From a virus, in IMG/VR virus record IMGVR_UViG_3300022822_000037, positions 1 through 41,310 of that record: a DNA stretch of 41,310 nt. The stretch is one strand, 5' to 3'. A program made the translations under genes and the position numbers. The notes beneath the pieces are model-generated. The model was not told the origin of the DNA. It did not search any database and saw only the letters and a list, made by a program, of their open reading frames with translations. Shown here piece by piece: positions 8,279 to 23,200 of the stretch. Positions within the stretch are counted from its first letter, which is position 1. Every line of letters begins with the position of its first letter.

Positions 8279-11200
8279 CAGGTAGCGCAGATGTTCCGGC
8301 ACGTAAGAATCTTGCAATACTATTTTCTGTATCGCCTAGTGATACACCGTTTGTAGTCCAACTTTGACCCACTTTTTTCACAACTGTTACTCTAATATTT
8401 TCTGTTGGAGCAGTAAGTAGCGTAATTGAATTAGTGCCTACATCAAAAGTAAAGTCTGCGGTAACAGTAGTATCGCCTTCTGGACTATCTAGTGCAGTTA
8501 ACGGATTAAACACATCTAGCGTAGTCTTACGCTTGCGTGTACCTGCCACAAACACTTCAATCTCATTTATTGATGTTACTGGGTATCCAATTTCAAATAC
8601 GCTTGTAGCACCGTCTGCTGTAGCGTTAAACACCATTGTTTGATCTTTGTACGGAACTGTTTTACTTATGTTTTGATCGTAAACATCAGTACCAACTGCA
8701 TATGTATTTTTAACGCCAGTACCTAATGTTCCTCTACGTAGTTGACGCAGTGTATTACTTTCTTTTACAAAGTACTCAATGCGCTCGCCGGCAATAAAGA
8801 TTACACCAGGTAAATTTTGTCCCTTGTTTGGTTCTGACAACTCACTTGCATCATCTAATTCAATTCTTAAATCATAATAATTTAATGCTTGTGCTAGTTT
8901 AGCAGGTGCAATGTCAAGACGCTTAAAGTGTGTCCTGTTTAGCATATCTTTAAACTGCCTGAACGCAAACTTAGCTTTGCTAACTGGTGCAGTAAAATGG
9001 ATAATATCTATAACATCATTAGCCGCTGGCTGTCTAACTAACTGAACTTTTAGTTTATCATCAGTAACATAATAATCTACACTTGGTGTTAATAGTTCGC
9101 CGTTTACACTTACCCATACATACTGTGCATCAACTGCAGGCGCACGTAGTGTAATTTCTCCAACTGTTAATCTGTTGTAAGTAATATAATCTACATCTTC
9201 TGGTATTAGTGTAGTTCTTGCAACTACTTCGTAGTTGATACGTTCTAGACCTAATAAATTATGATTAGTAAATTGTAGTACTTCTACAACTGCTCCATTA
9301 GTAGGTGCAGTATCCAGCGTAACTGTAGTTCCGTTGATTCTGTAATCACCATCTGTAATTACATACATCTCAACCAAATCACCGGGTACGCCGATTTCGT
9401 CTGCAAGAGTAATACTACTGTTAGCAATTTCAAAACGCCATTGTGTCGGAGTAGAGATTTCAACGCTGTTTACAAATACCTTAACATCTGCAACATCCAA
9501 AGTGCCTTGCGGCATTTGGAATATTTCTAATGCATATTCTCTTTGATTACTTGCAGGAATAGTGTATTGTATATTGTATCCTGCATTTAGAATAGCGTTG
9601 TCTACTTTAACAATTACGTTATGCTCTGACGGTATAGCATACAATGGTGCTGCTGCTAATGTAAACACAGTATCAGTTCCGTTGCCAGTGAATGTATCTT
9701 TAGTAATTTGACTATAGTTAACTTCAGTATCTGCTGCAAATACAGTATAATTAATTACTGCATTAGTAGCAACAACTTGGTCGAATCTAATTACAGTTTT
9801 AGCAGTAGTGTCCGAAGCAAATGCTGAAACTGTTTGTTGCACACCATTAATGCTTGCATATACGCTTGCGCCCATTATCCAGTCAACAGTAGTTTCAAAT
9901 GCAGTTGTAGAACCGTCACCAATTAACTGCCCAAAATCTAATATATTTTGGGCACCTTGTGCAACTGACACAATACTAAGTTCTGCGCCTACTGTTGCAG
10001 AAGTTAGTGTAATTGTATTTTCTGCCCAATCAATTGTATAACCAGTTTGTGGCAATATAACATTAGCAACTTTTACAATTATTGCATCTTTGCTGCTTGG
10101 TGTAACACCTAAATCGTAAGCTAATGTACCATCCATAATATAGCTTTGACTATTAATAACGCCTTGTCCGGCACTATCTCTTGTATAAACTTTAATGTCA
10201 AGCGTATCAAGAACTTGTCCTGGAACAAGTTCTTCAGGTCCGCTGCTTGTTGTAGCAGTAACAAATCCGTCACCGTCTACAATAATTTCTTCTGCTGCAA
10301 TACCACGTGCTGATGTGTAAGCTAAATTGCCGCCGCTGAGCGCAGTATCATAACTATTTGCATCAGGAATAACACTTCCGTCACTTGTAGTTTTTCTTAC
10401 AACAAACACATCGCCGTCTAATAATTCTATACCCAGATCCTGTACATAAATTATATCAGTTATGCCGTCACCGGTAATACTATTTGTAATAGCATTTACG
10501 TTAGTTGGAGTAGCTGCATCAAAATTAGTATCATCAATTCTTACACCGTTTTTATAAAGATTATAAACAACGCCAGTTTCTAAAGCTGCACTTAACTGTA
10601 CTGCAATTGTTGAACCGTCTGCTGTAAAAATTTCATCTTCAAACGTGTTGTCAAACTCGTCCCAGTTATCAGTATACCATCCGGCAGTATCGAACCCAGC
10701 AGGACCGTCAAAATCAAAGCCGCGAACTTCAACGCCGCCGTAATCAACACCGGTCATTAGCTGTGATAATTCGTTACCGTACATTCCTGCAATTGGAGTG
10801 TATGCTAAATTAATTCTGTCTGCTGCATTTAACATACTTAGTGGAATATTATATTCTATACGGACAACTGAATTTAATTTAGGAGCTGTAGTAAATAGTA
10901 TCTTGCCCTGTTCTCTAACATAAGTTGTATCTAAATTTTCAATATTTCTAAATATGTACTTGCTACGCAGTTGCAATATGTTATCTACATATATTTTTAC
11001 TTTCTTAATATTAAGATCCATTGGCCACTCTAAGAAAAAGCGTGACTCAAATCCTGTTCCTGTAAATGTTTCAGTTTTAGCTAGCGAAGTAAACGTAAGT
11101 GTTCCGCTAATTCTATCAAACTTAATTTTAACACGAGGTGTTCTTACAAGACCGTTACCTAGTACTGCTGTTGCCGTTGGTAGTGTGCCTGTTTCTAACT

Positions 11201-14200
11201 GCGAACCTGAAATAACAACTACAGGAGCACTAGTATATCCGCTACCTGGATTAGTAACTTTAATACTAGTAATTTTGCCGTAACCCAAATATGCTTTTGC
11301 AGTGGCGCCCGTGCCGTTGCCGCCTGTTAGTCTAACAATAGGCTCATACGTATATCCACTGCCGCCGTCACTTAACATAATTTCAGTTATTTGATAACCA
11401 TGATTATCTTTCCAGTTTTTACGCGGATATGTAGTAGTGTCAAGATTTTCATTTATAATTTGACCATTTAGTATAATTGCGTTACTTGGCTGAATAGTAC
11501 CTGTAGTTTTATTGTATGCCGGCGGCAGATCAAAATCACTAATACTACTATTTGTGAGCTCTAACGAAGTGTACTCACTAACAAATTCTCGTACTTTGGT
11601 TGAATAGGGTTTAAACTCTTCAACAAAGTCTTGATAACTTGTTAGATTATCATTATTAAATGTTATGTCTTGCGTATTTAAAGATTCTCTATTATGCTTT
11701 GCTTTTACAAAACTAGTTTTAAACATCCAATCAACTGATGGCTGTTCTGACATTACATAACGTAATGCAGCCATGAATAGTTGATTGTATTCAATTTCTA
11801 GTTCGCCAACAAAAATATAATCCCTAATAGTTTCAAGTATAATTCTTAACTCAACACTAGGATTATTATCATAAAAGCTACTGTCAAAGCTTCTATTATC
11901 AAACCCAACTGTGTTTTTACTATAGTCATACAGCGCATCTTTAAATTGTATTGTACCACGTTGACGACCAATAGTGTTATAATTAATTGTATAATCTTCA
12001 GTATCTTGGTTGTCCACTTTTTGAAGCAATAGCCAGCCGCCTGAGCCAACTGTTTCAATCTTCACAATATTACCAATGTTGTTAGCTAAACTAGGTAGCT
12101 GATAAGAACCTGCAATTGTATTATTGATATTTGTAAACTGATTAAAGCCTGTAGCATACCAGTCTATATAATCCCAATATCCGTCTACGTTATAACTCTG
12201 TAACTTTCTTCTATACCAAGCATTGCCATTCCATGAATACATTGCCCACTTATTTTGAATACTTTCGTCGGCATTAACTAATACAGTAACCGGTCTAACT
12301 GAAATCGTAGTGGTCGCATCGTACCCCTTGCCAGCGTTGGTAATTGTAACTGAAGTAAGTTGCCCTAAATTGTTAATACTAATTGTAAATTCGGCATCAG
12401 TGCCGCTACCATTAATCTTAAAAGTAGGAGGAACTTTATAACCTCTGCCAGGCTCAGTAATATTAATTCTAGAAATTCTACCATTAGTAATTACCGGTGT
12501 TAATATAGCAGGCGAAATTTTATTTGTACTTACAAATACAATTTCAGATAGAGTATCTGTTGTTAAATCATACTCTTGAGATATTAAAGTAGGCTTAGAG
12601 TCTTGTTGCATTAGTGGCAAAATATTGTATTCATCAACTATAAGATTTTCTATTAGCTTTAAGTTGACTCGTTCAATGGTCTGTTTTAGTGCTTCAAACT
12701 TGTTGATAAACATACTTTGTCTTGGACGATTTTGCACGCCGTAACGGTTTTTTACACTTATAGTTGGATCTGGTACAATTCTATTGTTATCGTCAAATCC
12801 TATTAAACTGTCAAACCATTTACGCTCAATATCAGGATCTGGTCTACTTGTGCTTAACCCATCTGATATTAATTTGTATTGACTATGTACATTCTGTGTC
12901 TTTTTAGCACCAGTTGAATACTTAATATTTAATACTAAATCATCACTATCAATAAATGTATCAAAATTATTAAGAACAAACTTATTATTAGAAAGTAAAC
13001 TTACAAATGGATAGCCCTGCGTTCTTGGATTTTCAATTAACGCTGAAATATCCCTAATGCTTAGTTTTCTGTTTTCCATTACTGGAACAGTAATTTTATT
13101 AATTACCCAGAAATAATATCTGTTAGCAAATGTTTTACTAATATTGTCGTATGTTATTTTAGTTGAGTATCTAGCATCTCCAAACAAACTAATACCGCTA
13201 ATGCCAGCGGCTATTCCGTCAGGAGTATCAGCAACGCTATCCCATATGCTCGGGATATAGTTACTCTCAATCCATTCAAATACATCAATTCTTGCGCCCG
13301 GTGTTAGTTTATTCCAGTTATTTTTTTGGAATGTTGTTGAACCTTGATAAGCATGTGCAAATTTAGCACTTGATATATTCCACCAAACTTGTCCTACGTG
13401 TTTTTCTGTCCATGCCCTGTTAGGATCAACTGAGCTATCTGAAGTATTTCCTGTGTTATATACTGCAGGGTCAAATGGTGTCTTGAATGTAATTTCCTGA
13501 TCAGCCGGACCAGCAATTTTGCCTTGTACAGGGTCAATATAATCAATATAACTTACAATGCGGTTTTCACGTTTGTTGTACAAGAACATGCCGCGCATAT
13601 TCTCAACATCTACAGGCGTAGTGCCTTCGCTAATTACACTCCAAGCAAATTTACGTTCATTCTTTCTAAAGTCAAGCAGTATACCTTTACTATCGCTGTT
13701 AACTTGATCTGGCATACCAATATAAACGTGATTGTTTTTAGTATAAATACTTTCGCCAAAAGTAGTTTGGGTTAATGGATACACAAACTGTTCTGAATAT
13801 ATTAAGTTATTGTTAATATTTTCATAAACGTATACCACACCTTTGTCAAGTTTAATATTTCTAAAGTTTGTAAACTGGTTATCAAATGTAGTTGCAGTGT
13901 CCTCCGTAGCATTAAACGCAGTAACGTCAAACGTAGTTGGTATTGTCTGATCACCGTTTAAGCTTGACACTACTAAGTTATCAGTACCGTAAGATAACCC
14001 AAAGCCAAAGCCTTCGCTTTCTTCATTATTTGGCGGCATTAGTGTCTGTGTTAAAGTAAATGTTCCAGATGTTTGTGTATAAACATATACAACGCCTTGA
14101 TTAACTTTATTAGAATCATTTAGCATTGAACTTACAGCAATTTGTGTTCCTGCAGGATTCATACTAACTTTATCGCCCCACGCATCGACATTATTAGGAG

Positions 14201-17200
14201 CAGTAATTATTTGATCTAATACAAATTTGTCTTCAATTGCACGATAAATTGCAAGTTTTGTATTTGATGTACTAGTAGCATCAGTTTGTGTACTTGTTAC
14301 AACTAATACTTGTGCATCATCACTAATATCAAAACTCTTGCTAAATTCTAATATGTTTTCAATAGGATCAAATACTGTTTCATCGTAGAACGCATTTGCA
14401 GTTAGATTTGGCAAGTAACCTAAGTAATCTACATCTGTAGTAATTTCTATCCAAGAGTTATTTGAGACGCTAGGAATTACTGCACCTACTGAAATATTTG
14501 TTAGTGCTTTCCATAGTGCATTATTTTGTACAACTATATTATCTTTCTTATATGAATAAGTGTTGTCAAATGTGCCGCGGAAATTTGAATCTTTGCCGTG
14601 CTTCCAACTAATTTTATTCCAATAAGTTGTATCAACTATAACATTTTGGGCAGCAGTTGTATTTTTAAGTGCAATATAGTAATCATCTTTATATACTACA
14701 ATATCGCCTATTAAATATGCTATTAGTTGATATTCACCTTTAAATGCATCAGATAGTTTAGTGCCATGACGGAATATTTCAATTGCGCCAGGTTGCACTC
14801 TTCTGCCTGTACTATCAGTTTCACCGGAACTAGCAATACTATCACTAGCAACTAATAATGTATAATAATTTCCAGTTTGCACTATTGCAACTTTAGAACC
14901 AAAATTTCTATTTGCTGCTCTGTACTCTGATGCAAATACAGTTTGGAATCTATAACTACCGTCGCGTAATTTTCTGTATATAGCAATTGCGCCTTCGTTT
15001 TCCATTGAAGGACTAGATCCTGTTTTTTCTGCAGGAATATTGTAGATTTGTATATAATCTTTATTCAAACTGTACGGAGGGTTTGGCAATCTCTGAATTC
15101 CTGATTCAATTGTTTCATCAAAGAACCAATATTCTTCGTCAACAATAGTTGGATTAGAAACAATGTCAAAATTACTTACATTTTCAAATACCACTAGTTT
15201 ACCAATTAAAGAAGTTCCTAATACTATTTGGTTGTTTACATCTGAAATTGTACCAATTGTACGAGCAACATCTCCTGCTCTTAAATTCAAGTTTGCTCTT
15301 CTACGAATTTGGAAACGTCCAATATTTGTTTCTTGTGTCCAAGTTCCTGTAGTGCCATTTAAATTTGCAACAATCTTTACATAGACTCTAACACTAGTAA
15401 AGTTACGTTGCATAAACATTACTTCAGCACTACTGGTTGTAATTGAAGTTAGTGCTAGTCCGCCTTGGCCGTCTCTAGGAATTTGAACGTCTTCAAGAAT
15501 GTCTCCCACTTGAGGTTCGAATGCAAATCCTTGGAAGTCAAATTCACTAAGGGTAAAGTCAATATATCCATCCCATAAGTCAACAACTGTTTGTTCTTTG
15601 TTTAAAATATTGTATGTAAATCCTGCACTAGCAACGTCAATAATTCTATTATTAAGATCATACAATCTAAATTCAGCAGTAGACCCAATAGTTAAATTAT
15701 CAGTAAACGATGTTCCTGCTCGGGCTACCCATTTGTTGCTAGGTAAATCTCTCTCAACTCCGTCAGCAGCGTCTTGATTTGCAGGGTCGCCGCGATATGA
15801 TAACTGTTCAAGGTAGCTTGCTTGATTTCTGTTAGTTACATAAGCACCAATAACAGCTACAGTATTTTGAATATTGTAGTAACGATTAAAGTCTCTTACC
15901 GATCCCTGTAGTCTAACATCTGCATAAACTAAGCCACGTCCAATATCATAATATGTACTATTATTTGAATACGTAGGCGTAGCAATCATCCAGAAGCCGT
16001 CAACCGCAGTTGTTGTGCTAAATGTTGACTCTTCAGTGTAACTCCCTACAAAGTCCAGTTCTTCTATAAACAATTCTCCAGTAATATTAAAAACACCATT
16101 AGTGTTTTTAATATATATTACTGCACTATCGTTGCGGGTGCTAACATATGCTACTGTTGCACTACCGGTATCTGTTGTTACAACATTGCCTATTATCGGC
16201 AATGTTACAAATGTCTCAACAAAAAATACATGGTCAATCTTTTCAATAATAGTGTGAGCTTGGCTTAAAAAATCTGCTGTAATTTGCGGTATTGCATTAT
16301 CAAAAGGAAGATAGTTGTCTAATGTTGGATATGCAAAACTACGACGATTCCAGAACAAGTTTACCGTATCGCCAGCGGCTGTACCAATATACATGTCTTT
16401 AGGAGCACGCACTAATAGGTGACTAACTATGTTATTAGGTAATCCTAGATCGCCTGTAACTAATAAGGTTAATGTTGTACTATCAGCATCTGCTGCACTG
16501 GCAATGTTTACATAAGTATCAAATGTACTAAATGGTTGGTTAGCAATTTGAGGTAGTATTTGTCTGTTAGCTTTCCATAGACTTTCTCTATAACGTACAA
16601 TATCATTTTTAATATACGCTGCATCTGGTTGGAAATCAAATGTACTTAATCCTGTATCAGCATCTGTTTTATATGATAGTCGAGTTTTAACATTGCTAGC
16701 TTGCGGAATACCTACAATAAGATACTCGCCGTCTGGCGATACTGCAATACTTTTTCCAAAAGCAGAATTATCACGAGTAAACAAGTCGTCATTTTCTATA
16801 ATAATTTCTTGATCTAATAATAAATTTGAAACTTCCCTAGTTCTTCTGTATACTGATACTTTGCCGTTAGCATCATTAGGTGCCGACACAAAAACATTAG
16901 TGTTATTTTTTGTTATTGCAACACTATTACTAAAGCCCTGATCTGTGCTATCATACAACGACGGATTTGTAATTGCTTGAGAATTTAAATAAACTGCGTT
17001 ATTTTCTAATACTGCCCATTCGCTATTATAGGTATCAATCCATAATCGTTGTTTGCTATAAATGTCTTGATTAGTTGCAGCATTAATTTCAGTAACATTG
17101 CTAACTCTTATAGTTCTTAACTTAGATACTGTAAACTTTTCTTCTTCAAAGTCCGAGATGTCGTTAACTAATGGAACTCTTATTTGAACAGTATTAAGAC

Positions 17201-20200
17201 TTATATTATCAATTTCGTACAATCCATTAATTGAATATTCTGTTGCTCCGCGAATACCAATATAGTCGCCTACTTCTAGTGTTCCAGCTGCCCACTTATC
17301 TAATGTTATTTCAACTAAGTTTAGTCCGTTGGTTGCTACACCTTGAATAAGCGTACTTACGCCAAGTGCATTTACGTTTGCTCGTACTAATTGCATTACT
17401 GTCCATGATTTATTATCTGTATCAGTTATCCAAATAGTATCACCTAATTTAATTTGGTTAGTGTCTACTGCTGACAGATCTATCATATTACCTACAACAA
17501 AATCAACATCGTCCGCATTTGTATAACCAGCAGTTTTAATATATTCTCTAGTTATTGTTTTAGTTGGAAACGGTGCGTGATTATATCCTGCAGGCTTATC
17601 AAATACTTCGTTTGGTAAAATTCTATAAACCTTATCAAAATTAGTTATAGGCAATGACATGACAAGTTCAACTGCTTGAGGAGACTCTTGCATTTTATCT
17701 TGTTTTAAATTGTATTCAACCTGTTGAACGTCCTCAGTTGCTCCATAACGACCAACTTGTATTGCCCACTCTTCGTAGAACTCTAAATTATCAGTAGTAT
17801 TACCAAGTGCATTAAACAACTTAGTAAACACATTCATTGTGCCCTTGTCTGCAATTGCACCTCTGTAGAATTTAAACTGACTTACATCATCATTAATAAT
17901 GTTAGCAAGGTACTGGCGCTTTTGATAACCTATTAAATGCTGTGCCATTTTTTGCTGTTCAGTATCAAAACTATCTGAATCTAAGTCGTAAAAATCAGTA
18001 AACTGTGTAACTCTATAATCAAAGTTAGTAATTAGTTGTGATACTGGTTTTTCGTTTAGTCGATACCATAATGCAGAATCAAAGTTCTGTGATCCAGTAA
18101 CATTACTAGTTGCAACATAATAATATTGTTTGTATTTTACAATATCACCAATAACATAATCTTTCCATTGTGCCCAGTCAGTATATTTTGCATCATCATA
18201 GACAAACCCCGGAATGTTTAGGCCGCCGTTCCAATTATCTGATCTATAACCGTTAACACGAATTCGTTCTTGTCTGTATCCAGTACTCGGATTGTAAATT
18301 GTATCATTAAAATCTGTTGTGTTGTCTAATAACACAACATGCTCTTTTTGTACTAATGGAAGCGATACGTGATACAATCCCTCGTCGGTACCAACTGTTT
18401 GAATACCAAAACTATTTTGATCTCTTAATAGACTGTTAAATTCCGAAGATAAAAACTGTCCGTCGGCTTTAAAAATACTATAGCCGTAGAACTCGTCTTT
18501 AATGTTATCAACTACACAATAATCTCGTTGGAATTCTAATAAGTTTGCTGCTGGACTTAGTGCAATTAACGAGTTATTTGCCCAACCTTGAGTTGTCCAG
18601 AATAGAAATTCTTTTGCACTTTGGTTCCAGTTTTCAACTGAATTAGTTCTGTCAATAACATTTTCAAAACTGAATCCAATTTCTTTTTGTCTTATACTAT
18701 AACCTAAAATAAAGTCAACAACTTCTTGTGCAGTGTTAAGCCGACTGCCGTACTGTAAAGTTTTAAGTTCAACAGTGTCAAAATCTTTCTTAAACTGTGC
18801 GGTTCTGCCTCCGCTTACTGGAAGTGCAGGAAGCTTAACTATATCATTAGTATCAAATGATAGTGTAGTAGTAAAGGAATTAATTACTCTATAATATGCA
18901 TTATTATGTTGTATTACTTCGCCGCTGATATAAGACGTGTTCGTTTCCCAAGGAGATACTTTTTCGGAAATACCGCCGACAGTAACTGTTGAAGATGTTG
19001 ACCCTTCCCTAGCTGCATAATATTCAAAATACGGCTTTTCTAGATTATACCCTCTTATTACATATCCTAGTTCGGTGCGTTCTGCAATAATACCACTAAA
19101 CACTGCTAGTTCACTAGGACTACTTGTGTTTAAAAACACTTGATAATTTTCTTGAGGAACAAAAATTCCATCTTGTGTAAGAGATTGCGCAGGTGATCTA
19201 CTGTCAAGAATTATATTAAATTTTTCTTTACTTGTAAATCCAGCAATCTTAACACCTAGCTGATTATTAATTGTAGCTAAATCAGTTTTGTATCCTTCGT
19301 ATACTGTTAGAATATCACTTGCTACAAGGTTATAAATGTAATTTACTAAACCTGCTGTATTAGTTCTAACATCTGATTGATACGTATTTGGTAATGTTAA
19401 ATCTTTAATAACTACTGGTTTATTTGTACCTATGTCTACCCATTGGTTAGCCAAGTTCTTTAGTACTCTTGAAACGTCAAACCCTAATCCCATTGTTTTA
19501 GCAGGCTTGTTTAGTAACATTGCAGTTAGTATAGCAAATGGATAGTCTGAACTTCTGCGCCATGCATTTTCAACTGGAGCGTAATCGCCAAATTTAAAGT
19601 TTCTAGTAGCACTTTGTATCTGGAAATTTCTAGTATACTTACTGTTCAACGGCGATAATAATTTACCGTTACTATCAACTGGAATAAATCTAGTTAGACC
19701 AGGACGAGCATAATTTAAGTCAATTCTAGCATTTGCAGGATCTGCAATGCGGCCAATTTCTAGGTCTTTCCAAAGTACTAAGTTATCACCTGTATAAGGC
19801 GCAGGACCGTATACTGTATTCCACCAGCTTGGCTTAGTTGTTAAGCCTAACATTTCCCAAGGGTGACTGTGCGGGCGATCTGTATCAAATGCTCTTACAT
19901 ACATTCCTCTCCAGAAGCCTGCGTTTTCATTGCCGTCTGGTGAAGTAGTGTCTGAATAATTAAATGTCCAGTTGTTGTTTCTGTTGTAAAAAGTATTGTT
20001 AGTATATGTTTGATTGTTTAAATTTTCTTGTAACCACTTTTGAAAATCTCCAAGGAGTGAATTATCAATTTCAATTTTTGTAAATTCGTTAGTTCTAAAT
20101 TCGCCGCCCATGAATGTGTTGACATCTAATCTATCAGTTGAATACTGTGCCTTAATATTGTTAAAGATACGCTTTTCTAATTCTAACAGTAATTCGTCTC

Positions 20201-23200
20201 TAAAGTCTTTATATGCTTTAATGTAACTACCGTCGTGTCCTCTAATAAATGCAACGCCAATTGGGTATTCATCAATTTCAATGTCATCATTGCCAGCAAG
20301 TGTCGCGCCTGTTGTAGGAATGTAAAATATTTTATTCATTCCTACAAAGGTGTAAGACTTTGAAGTTGCACCTGTGCCTGCTACACCCTTAGTTGTATAA
20401 ACAGGATAGAACCAACCTCTAGTACCAGTAGCACTGTCTTCGCCGTAAACTTTAAACGGACCAGTAGATACTGGCTCGTCGGCCAGCACAGTATCGTCAA
20501 TTGTTAATTCAGGATAATATTTTGGAAATAGTCCTAATTTTGTAGGAGTAGGTGCAATGAAGCTGCCGTCTGTGGTTGCATACTCGTGTATTTCAATTTT
20601 ATCATCTTCTATTTGGCCGGCGTTGATTGATATATAACCTGCTACATTAAAGTTATAATCTTTAATGTGTGTTAGCTGGATTCCATTTAAATAAACCGTT
20701 ATGCTTGTTGAACTTAGAGTTAAAAGATTATAGGTAGTAGTGAGTGGATAATCTTGTACTCTTGAATCTAATACTTTATATACAATTTTGTTAGACGATC
20801 CCGATGCAAGCATATCCGAAAAGTAAAACGGCTGTGACGTTACTTTATCACTATTAACAGTTTTTAAAATAAGGTCAACGTGCGTTTTAACTGGGCCGTC
20901 ATATCCTAAACTAGCAGCAGTGTCTAAGAATGTTTTCTTAAATCTTGAATACTCTTTTTTAGAATACTTTAATGCTTTTACAATATTATAGCTTTTATTT
21001 GTTATGTGATATAACGGTAAATTTATTGGTCCACTGTGTTTAACAAATCTTTTACCATAACGATCTAAGTCACCTAAATCACGTAGGTTGCTTGATCCAA
21101 GGTATGTTCCGATATAGCCAGGTATATCTTCCAGCATACTATCAACATGATCAATTACTTCACCTAATGTGAATTGATTAACATCGTCATTTAGCGGATT
21201 ACGTTCTAAATTGTAGGGGAACTCATAATATCCATTAGAATTTTTAATAGTTTTACTATTTGTTTTAATTTTAATAACATCATTAATTGTTAAATTGCTA
21301 TTAAAAACAATAACTGCATTTGGTTTAGTTTTATCAATTGTGTAATCAGTATTAACTAACTTTAATTTGTTGTTTACAAATACTACTACTTTTATATCAG
21401 TTACACTGCTTGAATTTTTATAAACATCAATTTTAAAGTTATTAACTTGAATATCAGTTGCTGCGTATTCTCTTATAACATACTGCTTACTGATAGTAGG
21501 AGTGCTACTAAATCCGTTTACATAATTAAAAGAAGTAAGTGATTTAAACTTCTTTAAATAACCGCTGTTAATAGCTTGTGAAAATAAGTCTGTCTCGGTT
21601 TGATATGTAAAAGTATCGTTTAATAAATTAAAATCAAAGACAATATCGCCTGAATTTTCAATTGATTTATAGCTTAACACAAATCCTAATTCAGTATCAA
21701 AGCGTGTTCCGTCGCCTACTGCATATGAAAATAATTTAGATCCTTTGAAAGTAGATGAACCGTAATATGCTTCATCACTAAAACTATTTCCAGTTACATC
21801 AAATACTTCAAACATTGGTGCTTGATTACGTGTTGTTTTTTCTTGCGCAGCTACCCATTTGCCGCCTTGGTAGTGATAACTTTTTCCTGCATTTTTTACA
21901 CCTTGTGTAACTAATACAGTTTCAAGATCAATAGGAGTAGTATCAATAGTTTCTACTAAACTAATTTGCCTAGAATTATTAATTGTAACAAATTTAACTT
22001 GATAAATTTTACCGCTTACTAGTATATCAGTGTCGGCTGCAAACAAAATGCGCATGTTGTCAGCAAGATTAATTCCGTCAATATTATAACCTAGTTGGCC
22101 TTCAATTGTACTAAACACATCAGTAGTATATGTGTCAATTAAGTCAACATCAGTTTTAGCATATGCACCAAAATTATTTAATTTTAACCCTGCTTCAAAT
22201 TCTATAATAGGGCGTTTAGCACGAGCCGATTCGTCAACATCTCTTGGAAGGTTATTGAAACGGAAACTTTTTAAAATTACATCTTTGTGATGCCATCTAT
22301 TATAACGACTCCAGGCATTTCTATCAGGCGATGCTCTGTTAACTATAATATAATCTTTTTCAGTTGCATAAGCACTTGCATCAGCAAATGGTAGTGTATC
22401 AAACTCATCGCTATCAAACGGAATAAGTTTATTATCGCTGTATGCTGCTGGAATAATTAAATCTTGATCTTTAATTAAAGTTATTTTAGTGCCAACGCCT
22501 TCAACATACCAATCATGAGTTTCATATGCAGCCGGTGTCACGTCGCCCTGGAATCTAATTTTCATTCCGTTTGACAATTCTATACCGTTTGCACTTTTAT
22601 ATGTTTTCTTACCTAAAATATCTTCAGCTACATCTAAGAAGGCGTTTTCTTCGATGTCATAAATTTTAATAAGACCGCTAGTATCTACTGCGTTTTTGCT
22701 AACGTAATAAAGTTTGCCAGGTGCATTAAAAGGAATAGTAAATTGTATTGTGCCCTTTTCAATATATGCAATTGCAACTTCTTCGCCTTCTTCGCCTAGC
22801 TTACGGATGCCGTCTGGATATAATGTCGAAACGTTATCATCAGCAGCAAATGTTACGCTACCGCCGCTTGGAAGAATAATATATTCACCTTGGTCATATT
22901 CATTGCCGTAGAGTACTGCGTCAAATAATCCTACAGCGCGTAATCCTTCTGTTCCGGCTGTCAAAATAGCAGTACCGGGAGTAAATGATCTACTGATAGC
23001 AATAGCCATCGGGTGGCCAGGAGTATCAATATCAAAGCGATATGTCTGGCCTCGGTATAATTTTAATTTAGGATTACGTGTTAGACCGTCGTTAAATACA
23101 TAAGCAACACTGTCGCCCTGATCTTCTACTGTAACAGCGTAAGTACTAACAACTTCTCTACTTTGACCACTGACTGTAACACTTAGAGGACCGTTAGGTA

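Noticed and set aside
18315-18339. 9-bp inverted repeat (TGTTGTGTT / AACACAACA) in the giant gene as a terminator
   Set aside because: No T-run follows on either strand, and several repeats of this size are expected by chance.
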